Assembly (NCBI GenBank): GCA_033675265.1
Contig: JAUJYZ010000352.1
Span: forward strand, 167,682-231,681
Reading direction: 5' to 3'
DNA length: 64,000 bases
Source: Actinostola sp. cb2023
Lineage: Eukaryota; Cnidaria; Anthozoa; Actiniaria; Actinostolidae
A model generated the notes under the pieces. It worked only from the letters and a program-made list of their open reading frames with translations, made no database searches and had not been told where the DNA came from. Both the position numbers and the translations under genes were made by a program. Shown here piece after piece: positions 10,078 to 20,206 of this stretch (position 1 is the stretch's first letter; each line of letters starts with the position of its first letter).

Positions 10078-10862
10078 TGTAACGCCTAGCCAACTGACGC
10101 GAACTGAACGAGGCGATGATGCCACTGGCTAAGTGTTTTGAGGACTATTTTACTGGATCGGCGTGGCTTCAGGAATTTACGCAACCAAACGACGGTGAAC
10201 ATAGATTTATTGAAGATTCGATACCAATACGTAAACTGAAATACAACATTGTACAATTCCAATGAACAACTATTTACAAGAATATGATTTAAATGTAATT
10301 AACAATAATCAACATTTCATGAATACATAACATTGACGCCGTCGAATTGGTTCATAAAATCAACTAAAAATACTGCATCGATAAGACATAAATCTTTCAA
10401 ATAGGACTATTCATTTAACGACATGTTGCTAACATTAGCAAATAGATTCTCTAGGAATCTCAATCAGCATTTAAAACGTGGATTTTCATACAATCGTGGA
10501 AAACATGTAACTTACTAAAACTTGAACTATATTTCGTTCTCTCAACTTAGGAGATAAAAACTAACTTATTATAACAAAAGGGTACTTACATATCGGTCCT
10601 GCTTGCCTCTAAAGCCAAAGATTTACCAAAGAAATACCAAACGAAGTTTAACGAATTAACACACCATGGACGAATTACTACTAAAGAACTAGCAAAAAGG
10701 GACGCTAACTCCCTTTTATATGCGCGTGGTGACGCTTAAAGGTCCGATTGCAAAGTGCACAAACAAATATAAACATAATGTAACTAAGTATTGTAACTAG
10801 GATGTGGCTAATTTATCGACTAATTAGTGAATCAATCAAACCACAGAGAAGCGTCCTTTACA
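10078..10862 (-). repeat. BEL/Pao 3' LTR
   Basis: 785 bp, TG...CA ends, visually identical to 17342-18126. An AATAAA signal on the coding strand lies at 10206-10211. Confidence 0.92.
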
Positions 10863-11013
10863 TGGCTCCCTTGAAATATCTCTATTTCACTAAACTAATC
10901 TATAACAATTATCACTAATGTTCGTATATATGTCAATCATGAGATTATTCTCACAGTTCAATGTTCGTCCATTATAAACAGGAAGGCTCCTCGGCCGGGA
11001 CTTACACCGGTTC

Positions 11014-12126
11014 TCAGTCCTCAGCACGCATCAGTAGTACCAACTTCTGCACAGGACGCTCCAGATACCGCAGTGGAGCTGACCTTTTGCCGTGTTTGTC
11101 CAAGCAGCTATCCGCAAGAGCTACTTGGACCTTGCGCACCAGTCCATCTAAGCTTGGATACGTCGCTGATACTCTAGCTAGCTGCCAGCAGTTTCGTGCT
11201 GCGTTGTCATCCTTGATGATCACGATGTCGTCGACTCGTAGATTCCGACGCGAGTAGATCCACTTCTGACGTTGCTGCAAGCTGACGAGGTACTCCTTTC
11301 TCCAACGAGACCAAAATTCGTTTACTAGGTGTTGCACTCGTCTCCAGCGCCTTGTGCAGTACAAGTCTGCTGATTGGAAGGAACCTGGAGGGGCGAGAAG
11401 GACTCTTGACTTCATCGTAAGCAAGTGGTTTGGCGTCAGAGGACCAGACGATTCTGGATCTGTGAGTTGGTCGACTGTGAGGGGACGGCTGTTAACAATA
11501 GCTTCGGCCTCGCACATCAAGGTTCTTAGGGATTCGTCGTCTAACTGGGCGCCGTTGTCTTGAAGCAGGGATGATAATACATTACGCACAGTTCTGATCT
11601 GACGTTCCCATGCTCCTCCCATGTGGCTTGCTGATGGAACATTCATTTTGAACTCTATCCAATCGCAGTTGTCTTTCAACAGCTCTGCTTTGACGCTATC
11701 TTGGTCCATCTCTGCTAACGCTTCTTTCAGCTGTCTGCGAGCACCAACGAAATTGGTCCCTTGGTCGCTCCTCAATTGACGAATTGGGCCACGACGACTG
11801 ACGAAACGCCTGTAAGCGTTTATAAAGGAGTCTGTATCTAGACTGTTGGCGATCTCAAGATGTATGGCCCTCGATGCCATACATGTAAACAGGACACCAT
11901 AACGTTTAACTTCTTTGCGACCTACTTTTGACCAGGAAAGGACCAAAGTAGTCGACTCCGCAGCTTGTGAAGGGTGGGGCACTCTCCAGACGATCCTTGG
12001 GAAGATCTGCCATTCTTTGTTCTTGAACCGTTCCACGAAGCCTTTGACACTTGACGCACAATGCAATTGTGTTACTGACAGCTGACGAACCGCCAGTGAT
12101 CCAAAATCCATTGGATCTGATTTCAT
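11014..12126 (-). CDS. BEL/Pao integrase core and C-terminal part (after frame break)
   Basis: A 370-residue frame whose first 67 residues are an out-of-frame shadow of the preceding pol. The meaningful part starts at about residue 68 (position about 11925). It carries two acids of the DDE triad: Asp121 in RSDQG and Glu174 in GAWER. The first Asp (VDYFGP) is in the upstream frame. Residues about 265-360 form the integrase C-terminal domain typical of BEL/Pao pol (RRNLRVDDIV, WQLARV). It ends 151 bp before the left LTR. Integrase joins the reverse-transcribed DNA to the genome. The separation from pol is caused by one extra A in a run of four at about 11930, which is either a real lesion or a sequence error. 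Confidence 0.85.
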   Translation of the reverse strand: MKSDPMDFGSLAVRQLSVTQLHCASSVKGFVERFKNKEWQIFPRIVWRVPHPSQAAESTTLVLSWSKVGRKEVKRYGVLFTCMASRAIHLEIANSLDTDSFINAYRRFVSRRGPIRQLRSDQGTNFVGARRQLKEALAEMDQDSVKAELLKDNCDWIEFKMNVPSASHMGGAWERQIRTVRNVLSSLLQDNGAQLDDESLRTLMCEAEAIVNSRPLTVDQLTDPESSGPLTPNHLLTMKSRVLLAPPGSFQSADLYCTRRWRRVQHLVNEFWSRWRKEYLVSLQQRQKWIYSRRNLRVDDIVIIKDDNAARNCWQLARVSATYPSLDGLVRKVQVALADSCLDKHGKRSAPLRYLERPVQKLVLLMRAED

Positions 12127-15100
12127 TCAACGTCATTCCTTTTCCTTGATGCTTTACGCGCTCGTGGAAATGCCTGATGATGAGGGACGTGACATGACTC
12201 TTTCTTGGCAGGATAACTGGAAACTTTATTCCATCCGTCAGTCTTGAATACCTCAAACGTCCCCCGACACGTAATATTCCATCCTCGTCTAGGAATGGGT
12301 CTATCTTGAATATAGAGCTGTGAGCCTTCACAGTGGTTCTTCTTGCGGTGGCGAAACCTCTCTCTTTGGGATCTTCATTTTTTAACTTCTTCAGCTCGGC
12401 TATCTCGTCTTTGAAAGCACTAGCTTGCACCTCTCGGACTATTACACGTTCAGCTACTTCTAACTCATTCACGATTAGCTGACTGGGTTCTTTTGCTTCA
12501 AGCTGACGTCGTTCTTGTACCCTGTCTTTAAGCAATTTGACATAACGTAGGCACAGGGCTATGGCTCTTTTTGCACGATACCAGTCTGAGAAGTACTCTA
12601 ACCTACGTTCTAGGCTTGCTCGTTCTTCACCTTCTGTCGAAGTTGCCATAGCAACAGATTTCTTGACGTCTGGGTCGTCTTCAGAAATTGCATCTCCTTG
12701 ACTATCGGTGGTTGGCCATTTGCTCTTTTCTTCCCACAGGAATGATGGTCCAAGAATCCATCGAGACATTGGAAGTTCTCGAGCTTTCATTCCACGTGAT
12801 GCCTCGTCTGCAGGATTCTGCTTTGTGTCGACGTATCTCCATTGTTCCGCACGAGTACTCTCTTGAATTTCTTGAACTCTGTTAGCTACGAAAACATGGA
12901 AACGCCTACTCTCGTTGTGGATGTATCCAAGTACTACCTTGCTGTCCGTCCAGTAGAAGTCTTGGTCGATAGGATATTCTAATTCTTGATGTAGCTGTTG
13001 GCTTATCCTCGCTGAACATACTGCTGCGGTGAGCTCGAGCCGCGGTATAGTCACGGGCTTCAAGGGTGTTACTCTAGATTTACCCGTCACGAAAGCACAG
13101 TGAATCCTTTGATTCTCATCTACTAGTCTCAGGTAGCTACACTGGCCATAGCCTTTGGTACTTGCATCAGAGAAATGATGTAGCTCTGTGTTCACGATGC
13201 GACCAAAGTCTTTGGGCTTGAAACACCTTGGAATGGGAAAACTCGTTAACTGTACGAGCTCTTTTCTCCACTTCTCCCATTTTGCTTTGACGTCTTCAGG
13301 GATAGGGTCGTCCCAGTCTAAGTCTTGGCGGCATAATTCTTGTAGAATCGACTTTCCCTCTAACATAAGCGGTGCGACAAAACCAATTGGGTCGAATACT
13401 GAACTAACTGTCGACAGTATTCCACGTCTTGTACACGGCTTGTCTTGTAATACAATGCTAAACTTGAAACAGTCAGACTCTACACACCACTGAACGCCGA
13501 GTGTGCGCTCTAGGGGAAGAGAGTCGAGGTCTAAGTTCAGCTCTTTGACGCCATCTGCGCGGGCAGCTTCCGGGATGCTCTTAATGACATCTTTACTGTT
13601 GGAGATGAATTTGTGCAGATTGAATCCTCCCTTAGCGCACATTTCCCTTACATCGTGGACGAGTTTAACTGCTTGTTCAGCTGTAGACACAGACTTTAAA
13701 CCGTCATCAACGTAGAAATCGTTGCGCAACAAATCTGCTGTAGCGGTACCAAATTCACTCTCGTAGTCGTTAGCTGTCTGCTTCAGGGCAAAGTTAGCGC
13801 AACCAGGCGATGAAGTTGCGCCAAATAGATGGACCGTCATACGGTACTCTTGGGGTTCCTGCGTGGTGTCACCGTTCTCCCACCATAAGAAGCGCAACAG
13901 ATCGCGGTCTTCTTCGTTGACCTTTACTTGGTGGAACATACCTTCTATGTCGCAAGTGAAGGCCACAGGCTCTTGTCGGAATCTGTGTAATACTCCAACC
14001 AGACTGTTCGTTAGATCGGGTCCTTGAAGCAGATGCTTGTTGAGCGATTCGTTCTTGTATTGCGCGGCACAGTCAAATACAACACGGATTTTGTTGGGTT
14101 TCTTGGGATGGTAGACGCCATGTTGCGGAATATACCAGACACGCATTGTCTCACTCTTGGCTGGCTCTACCTTCTCAGCAAATCCGCTGTCGATGACTTT
14201 GGTCATGAATTTCACGTAGTCGTCTTGATAAGAAGACTTGCGGTTGAACTTATTTTTTAAATAATTTAAGCGATGGAGTGCCAATTGACGATTATTTGGA
14301 AAACGAACGTCACTATCTTTCAAAGGCAGGGGAAGCTCATAGTGGCCATCATCGCACTGATGAATACTCTTTTCCGCTATTTCTAAAAACTTTCTATCCT
14401 CCTTAGATGTTCCTTGCAATGGTTTCTTCTTGTGTTCAACAAAGTCTTGTTCAAACATTTTGTTGATCGCCGATGGTTGTATGATCTCCTTTGTTTGACT
14501 TTGCAGAACAATGCTTACGCTGTCGCCAGTTTCTGGAAGCACTTCACAGGCCATAATCGAGTTACACGTGCCGGAGGACTCTTGTTTAGCATTGACAGGA
14601 CCTGCGACAGGTCCAACTATGCACCACCCCAGCAAGGTTCTAATGGCGTAAGGGTCTTCACTCTTACCAGTGATAACTTCTTTGGGTTTTAGTGCCTTTG
14701 GACAGTTACAGCCAATAAGAAGTCCAATATCAAGAGTTTCGTCAAGCTTTGGAATGTCGTTCTTTATTCTCTGTAGGTGTGGCCATTTATTAGCAACTTC
14801 CGGTGTTGGGACTTGGTCCCTTCTAGATGGGATGCGCTCTCTGGTGTAGGTCTTAGGGAGTTCGACTTTAGCACCCCTATCCGTACGCTCCGCTATAAGG
14901 CCTTCAATTTTTGACACTTTAATCACTTCGCGACCGAGCATCGTACTCAAGCTTAATCTTGTAGCAATCCCTTCGATGCCAAGTTCCTGCTGTACCTTAT
15001 CTGTGACGAACGTTGTATCGCTAGCGTCGTCTAAAAGGGCGTAGACCTTGAGTTCCTTCTGTGGGTTGTCCTTATGGTACAGGATGACTGGAACGATCTT

Positions 15101-16846
15101 TGAGTTGGTGATAACAACTTGGGCTTGATCGTCGACAGAATTGAGAGATACACTTGAGGATGCATTACTATTTGCGGTTTCTGTTGCCGGAGGATTATTC
15201 TTTGCGCCTTGAGGTTGAGTATCGCCTCCGCGAGTGGGCCGGGTTCTAGTGTCGGAACTCTGACCTGTTCTGTACTTGGGTTTGGCGCCATGCAGTAGGG
15301 TGTGGTGACGTTTTCCGCACTCTTCACAGCTAGGATTGGATTGACAATCAGCAGACACATGACCCCTTTTAAAGCATCTGAAGCACAGCTTGTTTGAACG
15401 AATGACTTCACTTCGCTCTTCGGCTGAGCTCTTGAGGAACTTACTGCACTTTGCTAAGTCGTGTTTACCATTGCATACTTGACAAAGTTGATCAGTAGAC
15501 GCCGCAGCTTGATTTGTAGGAGTTGAAGTGTTTTCACCTGCATTGGTTACAAAGGACTGTCCAGGCTGGGGCTTTCCGTTGGTCCTGTGGCTATAGCCAC
15601 TTCTGTTTCGAGGCTTTACACTCACTATAGTCTTCTTGCGTTCTCTCATGAGAGCTTCGGGCGAGAACACCGGATCATTTGCTAACTCAGCTTCTTGTCT
15701 GACGAACTTGACGAAGTTGCTAAACGATGTAGGCTTTCCTGATTTGGCCTGGAATTCATGGGCGTGGCGACACCACTTTACCCCTGAATAGGAGGGCAAC
15801 TTGGCAGAGATTTGGAACAGAGTTTGAGTCGAGTCGAGCTCGGACATCGATTTCATGGTTGACATGGCCGTTTCACACTTGACAAGAAAATCGGAAAAAT
15901 CTTGAATACCGCTGCTGTCTCCATCGCTTATCTGCGGCCAACTTCTCAGACTCGATTTGTATGCCTCTGCAACATGCACAGGGTTACCATAGCGACTGTC
16001 TAGTAACTTACGAGCTTCTTTGTAAGCTTCGTCAGAGTTCGTAGCTAGGAAGCCTTTAACCACGGCATTTGCTTTTCCTTCAGTGTACTTATCAAGGAAG
16101 TAGATGCGATCTCTGTCGGAGGGCACATTTGCAGAAATTATGATGTCAAATGCAGTGACAAATGCAGGATACTCGAAAGGATCACCAGAAAATACTGGAG
16201 GCTCTTTGACTGGCAAGTGTACGGCCTTTTGTTGGTTGATGATCAATGCACTTAATTCTGTTTGTTTCGTTTGCAAATTCACTATCTCTCGCAACGCTGT
16301 TTTCATGTCCGTCATATCATATACTTTCGGCGCTCCGGGTACTTGTGCGATCGGATTTGGAAGAAGGGTCGTATACTTAGGCTCAAACGAAGAAACTGTA
16401 GGATTTAATTTCTTATCGCTTGTTGGTGATTTGTCAGTCTTCTCTTCTTTGATAGGCTCGACATTTTTCTCGTCTAATTCATTTTCTTCCTTTAATATTT
16501 TGCTAAGGGCTTGTTCTTCCGCGTTAACCAAAGCGATTTCCTTCTCTAATTTCATACGTCTAAGTTCGTTTTCTCTTTCAAGGAAATTCATTTCAACTTC
16601 CAATTTAGCGGCCTTAGCTGCAGCCTCGGCTCTGGCTTGCGATGTCGAATGAATTGACGATCTACGTGAACCACCCGGACCTACGGGACCCACCAGACTT
16701 ACGAGAACCACCGGACCTACGCGAATCACTACGCGATGTAGCACCGGATCTCTCCGACATTGTTCGGTATGAGGCTCTCTCGAAGGCTTGGATGTATTCG
16801 CAAATTCGTAATCTACATTCTGTATACTCGCGATCTCTAAGGTCAA
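11906..16846 (-). CDS. BEL/Pao gag-pol polyprotein (central part)
   Basis: A 1646-residue frame. The first about 55 residues are probably a shadow of gag in the wrong frame; the true sequence enters near 16670. Then come a Glu/Lys-rich coil, a retrotransposon gag domain (about 215-400), CCHC-type knuckles (about 452-510, with CFRCFKRGH), and the aspartic protease LLDDASDTTF (about 605). Reverse transcriptase follows with VVFDC (about 928) and catalytic YVDD (about 1045), RNase H with HHFSDAS (about 1225) and WTDSK (about 1300), then the integrase zinc site H-x-H-C-x2-C (about 1565-1595). The last domain start, CGVDYFGPF (about 1632), carries the first catalytic Asp before the frame break. This one chain supplies packaging, cleavage, DNA synthesis and integration. 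Confidence 0.9.
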   Translation of the reverse strand: MTLEIASIQNVDYEFANTSKPSREPHTEQCRRDPVLHRVVIRVGPVVLVSLVGPVGPGGSRRSSIHSTSQARAEAAAKAAKLEVEMNFLERENELRRMKLEKEIALVNAEEQALSKILKEENELDEKNVEPIKEEKTDKSPTSDKKLNPTVSSFEPKYTTLLPNPIAQVPGAPKVYDMTDMKTALREIVNLQTKQTELSALIINQQKAVHLPVKEPPVFSGDPFEYPAFVTAFDIIISANVPSDRDRIYFLDKYTEGKANAVVKGFLATNSDEAYKEARKLLDSRYGNPVHVAEAYKSSLRSWPQISDGDSSGIQDFSDFLVKCETAMSTMKSMSELDSTQTLFQISAKLPSYSGVKWCRHAHEFQAKSGKPTSFSNFVKFVRQEAELANDPVFSPEALMRERKKTIVSVKPRNRSGYSHRTNGKPQPGQSFVTNAGENTSTPTNQAAASTDQLCQVCNGKHDLAKCSKFLKSSAEERSEVIRSNKLCFRCFKRGHVSADCQSNPSCEECGKRHHTLLHGAKPKYRTGQSSDTRTRPTRGGDTQPQGAKNNPPATETANSNASSSVSLNSVDDQAQVVITNSKIVPVILYHKDNPQKELKVYALLDDASDTTFVTDKVQQELGIEGIATRLSLSTMLGREVIKVSKIEGLIAERTDRGAKVELPKTYTRERIPSRRDQVPTPEVANKWPHLQRIKNDIPKLDETLDIGLLIGCNCPKALKPKEVITGKSEDPYAIRTLLGWCIVGPVAGPVNAKQESSGTCNSIMACEVLPETGDSVSIVLQSQTKEIIQPSAINKMFEQDFVEHKKKPLQGTSKEDRKFLEIAEKSIHQCDDGHYELPLPLKDSDVRFPNNRQLALHRLNYLKNKFNRKSSYQDDYVKFMTKVIDSGFAEKVEPAKSETMRVWYIPQHGVYHPKKPNKIRVVFDCAAQYKNESLNKHLLQGPDLTNSLVGVLHRFRQEPVAFTCDIEGMFHQVKVNEEDRDLLRFLWWENGDTTQEPQEYRMTVHLFGATSSPGCANFALKQTANDYESEFGTATADLLRNDFYVDDGLKSVSTAEQAVKLVHDVREMCAKGGFNLHKFISNSKDVIKSIPEAARADGVKELNLDLDSLPLERTLGVQWCVESDCFKFSIVLQDKPCTRRGILSTVSSVFDPIGFVAPLMLEGKSILQELCRQDLDWDDPIPEDVKAKWEKWRKELVQLTSFPIPRCFKPKDFGRIVNTELHHFSDASTKGYGQCSYLRLVDENQRIHCAFVTGKSRVTPLKPVTIPRLELTAAVCSARISQQLHQELEYPIDQDFYWTDSKVVLGYIHNESRRFHVFVANRVQEIQESTRAEQWRYVDTKQNPADEASRGMKARELPMSRWILGPSFLWEEKSKWPTTDSQGDAISEDDPDVKKSVAMATSTEGEERASLERRLEYFSDWYRAKRAIALCLRYVKLLKDRVQERRQLEAKEPSQLIVNELEVAERVIVREVQASAFKDEIAELKKLKNEDPKERGFATARRTTVKAHSSIFKIDPFLDEDGILRVGGRLRYSRLTDGIKFPVILPRKSHVTSLIIRHFHERVKHQGKGMTLNEIRSNGFWITGGSSAVSNTIALCVKCQRLRGTVQEQRMADLPKDRLESAPPFTSCGVDYFGPFLVKSRSQRS

Positions 16847-17258
16847 ACCAGCGGTACGATTCCGCCTTTTCTGTTTCCGTTTGTAAGAGGTCGTCGTAAT
16901 CCCGTTGCGCTTCGTCTAATTGATCCTTTAATACGTCTAATTTGTTCCTTCCAGACGCTAAGAGCTCCAATTCGCTCTCTGGGTGGTCGCAAAGTTCCTT
17001 AATATGATCAGTTTCTCTTTTCAATCTTTTATAAGCCAAATCTCGATTTCTGAATTTCGTTTCCTTGTAAAAGATTCTACCCTTTTCTGTCAATTTTGTT
17101 TTCCGTCGAGCTGACTCATTTTTGAGGTTCCAGTCAATGACCGACAAAGCTGGGGCACGTGCCGCTTCAGATAAGACGTTATCGCTTTCTTGATCACGAA
17201 AGAATGCCAAACGTTCTGGAGCGGATGCAATACTCATTGTTGTTGTGGTGTAGTACAA
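16662..17258 (-). CDS. BEL/Pao gag N-terminal part
   Basis: A 198-residue frame opening 83 bp inside the right LTR, so its ATG at 17258 is the natural element start (an inner Met in TTTTMSIAS is an alternative). It is rich in charged, helical sequence and ends in an Arg/Ser/Gly tract (SRRSGGSRKS). Gag then continues in another frame (GGSRRSSIH) near 16670, so a one-base break, or a programmed shift, separates it from the rest. BEL/Pao elements normally carry gag and pol in one frame, which favours a lesion. It probably forms the particle core that packages element RNA. Confidence 0.75.
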   Translation of the reverse strand: MYYTTTTMSIASAPERLAFFRDQESDNVLSEAARAPALSVIDWNLKNESARRKTKLTEKGRIFYKETKFRNRDLAYKRLKRETDHIKELCDHPESELELLASGRNKLDVLKDQLDEAQRDYDDLLQTETEKAESYRWFDLRDREYTECRLRICEYIQAFERASYRTMSERSGATSRSDSRRSGGSRKSGGSRRSGWFT

Positions 17259-17341
17259 ACACGTTCAATACAAATACGAATTCGTTGTTTAAACGAAAGT
17301 TCATAAACCAATGGCAGGTTTAGAGATCGGCGATATTTTAC

Positions 17342-18126
17342 TGTAACGCCTAGCCAACTGACGCGAACTGAACGAGGCGATGATGCCACTGGCTAAGTGT
17401 TTTGAGGACTATTTTACTGGATCGGCGTGGCTTCAGGAATTTACGCAACCAAACGACGGTGAACATAGATTTATTGAAGATTCGATACCAATACGTAAAC
17501 TGAAATACAACATTGTACAATTCCAATGAACAACTATTTACAAGAATATGATTTAAATGTAATTAACAATAATCAACATTTCATGAATACATAACATTGA
17601 CGCCGTCGAATTGGTTCATAAAATCAACTAAAAATACTGCATCGATAAGACATAAATCTTTCAAATAGGACTATTCATTTAACGACATGTTGCTAACATT
17701 AGCAAATAGATTCTCTAGGAATCTCAATCAGCATTTAAAACGTGGATTTTCATACAATCGTGGAAAACATGTAACTTACTAAAACTTGAACTATATTTCG
17801 TTCTCTCAACTTAGGAGATAAAAACTAACTTATTATAACAAAAGGGTACTTACATATCGGTCCTGCTTGCCTCTAAAGCCAAAGATTTACCAAAGAAATA
17901 CCAAACGAAGTTTAACGAATTAACACACCATGGACGAATTACTACTAAAGAACTAGCAAAAAGGGACGCTAACTCCCTTTTATATGCGCGTGGTGACGCT
18001 TAAAGGTCCGATTGCAAAGTGCACAAACAAATATAAACATAATGTAACTAAGTATTGTAACTAGGATGTGGCTAATTTATCGACTAATTAGTGAATCAAT
18101 CAAACCACAGAGAAGCGTCCTTTACA
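17342..18126 (-). repeat. BEL/Pao 5' LTR
   Basis: 785 bp and appears identical to the left LTR. On the coding strand a TATA-like CATATAAAAGGG lies at about 17975-17986 and an AATAAA polyadenylation signal at 17470-17475, in the order expected for U3-R-U5. Confidence 0.92.
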
Positions 18127-18131
18127 ATGGC
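18127..18131. repeat. target site duplication of the BEL/Pao element, right copy
   Basis: ATGGC, matching 10073-10077. Confidence 0.85.
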
Positions 18132-18280
18132 GTCTCGTTTCGCTACAGCGACAGCTACATCTACAGCTACATTTTTTATCCAACTGATTTGGTAAATACT
18201 AAAACAATTATTCTCCTCAGTGTCGGTGAGTACTGGTGAATATTTACCACTACTCACTTCCACTTCGGGGAATAATTGTT
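18132..18280. mobile_element. right part of the composite MITE split by the BEL element
   Basis: It continues the element that begins at about 9983: GTCTCGTTTC, then TTTATCCAACTGATTTGGTA, then the hairpin AACAATTATTCTCC...GGGGAATAATTGTT, shorter here than at 618-730. It has an extra short repeat of CTACAGC. Confidence 0.65.
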
Positions 18281-18850
18281 CAATAGTTCCCCTGTTGATC
18301 CTCTATGGTCATATAGTGAGTCAAGGTATAATAGTGTAATGAAAACTTGAAAAGCTGGGGATTTCGAAAGAAAAAAAACATTATTTCTTGAGAGAGGCCT
18401 GGATCCAAGAGTGTTTCTATGGCAACAATATAAAGCACACAGAAATGACGTTTTGGCCTGGTATTGTACTTGAATGAAATTTGGGTCAGTTTAGTCTTAT
18501 TTTTACATAGATATTCTTCATTTTATGATTTATGACGTCATCAGTTGCGAATTTGCATATTTGAAAAACTTTTGATATCTCTGCAACGAAAAGAGATATC
18601 AACAAACTGTGAACGCCCTTTTGATTTTTTTCAACGGCACTTTCATCAAATAATAGTAACAGTATTAGCTTTATGTCTTGAAGAACATTTTTTTTATTGC
18701 ATATGCACTTTAAATGACGTGTCGTGATCCCCCCGGATCGTCCTTTTTTTTTACCCCTAAATCTTTTCAGCATGCCCCCACAAACATCTGTGCCAAGTTT
18801 GGCGCTTGTACTCGAAAGTGCACGATCTTCACTATTTTAATTTTGTCGCT
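18281..18850. repeat. dispersed repeat, inverted relative of 8940-9435
   Basis: The part from about 18490 to 18830 is a diverged reverse complement of 8940-9435 (TGCATATTTG, GATATCTCT, TGCCAAGTTTGGCGCTTGTACT). No coding exon is supported. Confidence 0.5.
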
Positions 18851-19600
18851 GGCGGACAGACCTAACCTGAGTATCAGGCTTTTTTGGCGGAGGGGGAGAG
18901 ATAAAGAAAGGGGGAACGGAAGGGAATAAAGCCTGACACAGACCTATTGATTTGAGCCTTCCGCCCCCTCGCAGCACGATACATATATCTGAAAATAACA
19001 ACCAATCAAAATCACTTCCGCTTTGCCAACTGTCATGTCAAGACTGTCGTATGTCAAGGAGCTTGACCTTCAGTGCTGTTGGAGTTTTTAAAACCGTTTC
19101 GGTACGTCCTACAAGCACCGTTTATATCTTCTTCAATTTGGTTTTATCGTGCTACCCTCGTTAAATAAAGTCCTTACTTACTTACAAGATGAAATTAAGA
19201 AACAGCTGATAAATCAGCCTGTCGGCAAAACCCCAAGCACCGCGTCGTTTTTGTTAGTTTGAAGACAAAGTTCTTGTTATTTCTTCAATTCAATTCCAGG
19301 AAAGGCTTCATAGCTCCTTCTAGAGCCTGTCTAAATTATTTTCAATCATAAATAACAGAGGAAATCGAGCTTATCCTTGTAGAATACGATGTATCGTTTC
19401 CGGTTGGCTGTGACGTTTCCCTGGGAACGTTTCAAGCCTTTGTGTTTTATCCAATCATGCCAACGTCCAGAATCTGGACGGCTGACACGGGCAGATCAAT
19501 GCCCTTGTGTCAGGCCTTCCTCCTCTTTCTTCTCCCCAGGCCTCTCCCCCTCCCCTTTCCTTTTTGAAGGCCTGATACTCAGGTTAGGACAGACCTGGCC
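18851..19600. mobile_element. inverted-repeat bounded block with a (TTAC)n retroposon tail inside
   Basis: The left arm (18851-18945, CCTAACCTGAGTATCAGGC) and right arm (19500-19600, GCCTGATACTCAGGTTAGG) are reverse complements. Inside, ATAAAGTCCTTACTTACTTAC at 19165-19186 looks like a SINE or LINE 3' tail on the plus strand. No protein recognised. Confidence 0.45.
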
Positions 19601-19614
19601 ATTTGGAAGTGGCA

Positions 19615-19674
19615 GTAGAACCCCGCTAACTCGAACGGGAAGCGGAAAACGGTTCGAGTTGGCGGGGATTCGTG
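19615..19674. mobile_element. short hairpin, GAACCCCGCTAACTCGAAC
   Basis: GAACCCCGCTAACTCGAAC is answered by GTTCGAGTTGGCGGGGATTC. This resembles the very short pogo/Tigger-type MITEs that begin CAGT-GAACC; the family name is from memory. Confidence 0.4.
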
Positions 19675-19688
19675 AATAAAGAATATTT

Positions 19689-19788
19689 AACAATTATTCG
19701 CCGAAGGCGAAGTGATTATCGGTGAATATTCACCGAGACGAAGTCGAGTATTCACCATAATCACTGAGCCTGAGGTAAATAATTATTT
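19689..19788. mobile_element. diverged palindromic MITE, AACAATTATT family
   Basis: The ends AACAATTATTCGCCG and AATAATTATT enclose arms GTGATTATCGGTGAATATTC / GAGTATTCACCATAATCAC. A distant relative of 618-730. Confidence 0.45.
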
Positions 19789-20017
19789 TAGTCTAATTTT
19801 AGACTTGAATATGATCAGAGAAAAGACGAAATTCAGGATAAAGACAAACGTTTTCAGTGGTACTTTCGCGTTGGTGATTTTCCTTCCGCTCTGGAGCAGA
19901 GATTATCGTCTCATAATCACTGGTCGTTCGACCAATCAAAGCGCGCGAAACTCTATATTCACTAGTTACTAAATATTCAAATAGTAACAATGACAAATGA
20001 AAAGATTAATGACATAC

Positions 20018-20065
20018 CGTTGTTCTTTGCATCGCCACCAGCCAAACACGCCACATTTAGTTTTT
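20018..20065 (-). CDS. second exon of a small secreted cysteine-containing protein
   Basis: A 48-bp exon entered and left in phase 2. The acceptor is GAGCAG ending at 20066 and the donor GTATGT from 20017. In phase with the signal-peptide exon at 20550-20638 it reads GKTKCGVFGWWRCKEQR, with two cysteines and a WW pair. Both splice sites and the phase agree, and the reading frame is open through the join, which supports a real gene. Further exons should lie to the left, but I could not find them. I do not recognise the family; it could be any short secreted peptide or the start of a larger extracellular protein. Confidence 0.45.
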
Positions 20066-20206
20066 CTGCTCACGGGGAAGTGCGTGACTGATGATACCTT
20101 GTAACTCTTTGTTTCTTTGACATTCCTTTCGCAGACGTTCGCTCTGTCAAATCACAGATATCGCTGTCAATCAACAATGTATTGTGGCATATCTCTTCCA
20201 AAGCCG

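Larger units (their letters stand above)
10078..18126 (-). mobile_element. BEL/Pao LTR retrotransposon, 8049 bp, nearly complete
   Basis: Bounded by two 785-bp LTRs that look identical by eye and a 5-bp ATGGC duplication. The coding strand is minus, so the functional 5' LTR is on the right. Internal domains in order are gag with coiled region, CCHC knuckles, aspartic protease, reverse transcriptase with YVDD, RNase H, H2C2 plus DDE integrase, and an integrase C-terminal domain. This order is that of BEL/Pao elements. No envelope frame is seen. A purine run AAGGGAG just before the left LTR on the coding strand is a candidate polypurine tract; I could not recognise the primer-binding site. Two single-base frame breaks (near 16670 and near 11930) leave the copy probably not autonomous unless they are sequence errors. 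It splits a composite MITE. Confidence 0.93.

Noticed and set aside
16104..16652. 182-residue plus-strand frame opposite the BEL gag-pol
   Set aside because: Antisense shadow of gag-pol; composition (Ser/Phe-rich) mirrors the Glu/Lys-rich coil on the coding strand.
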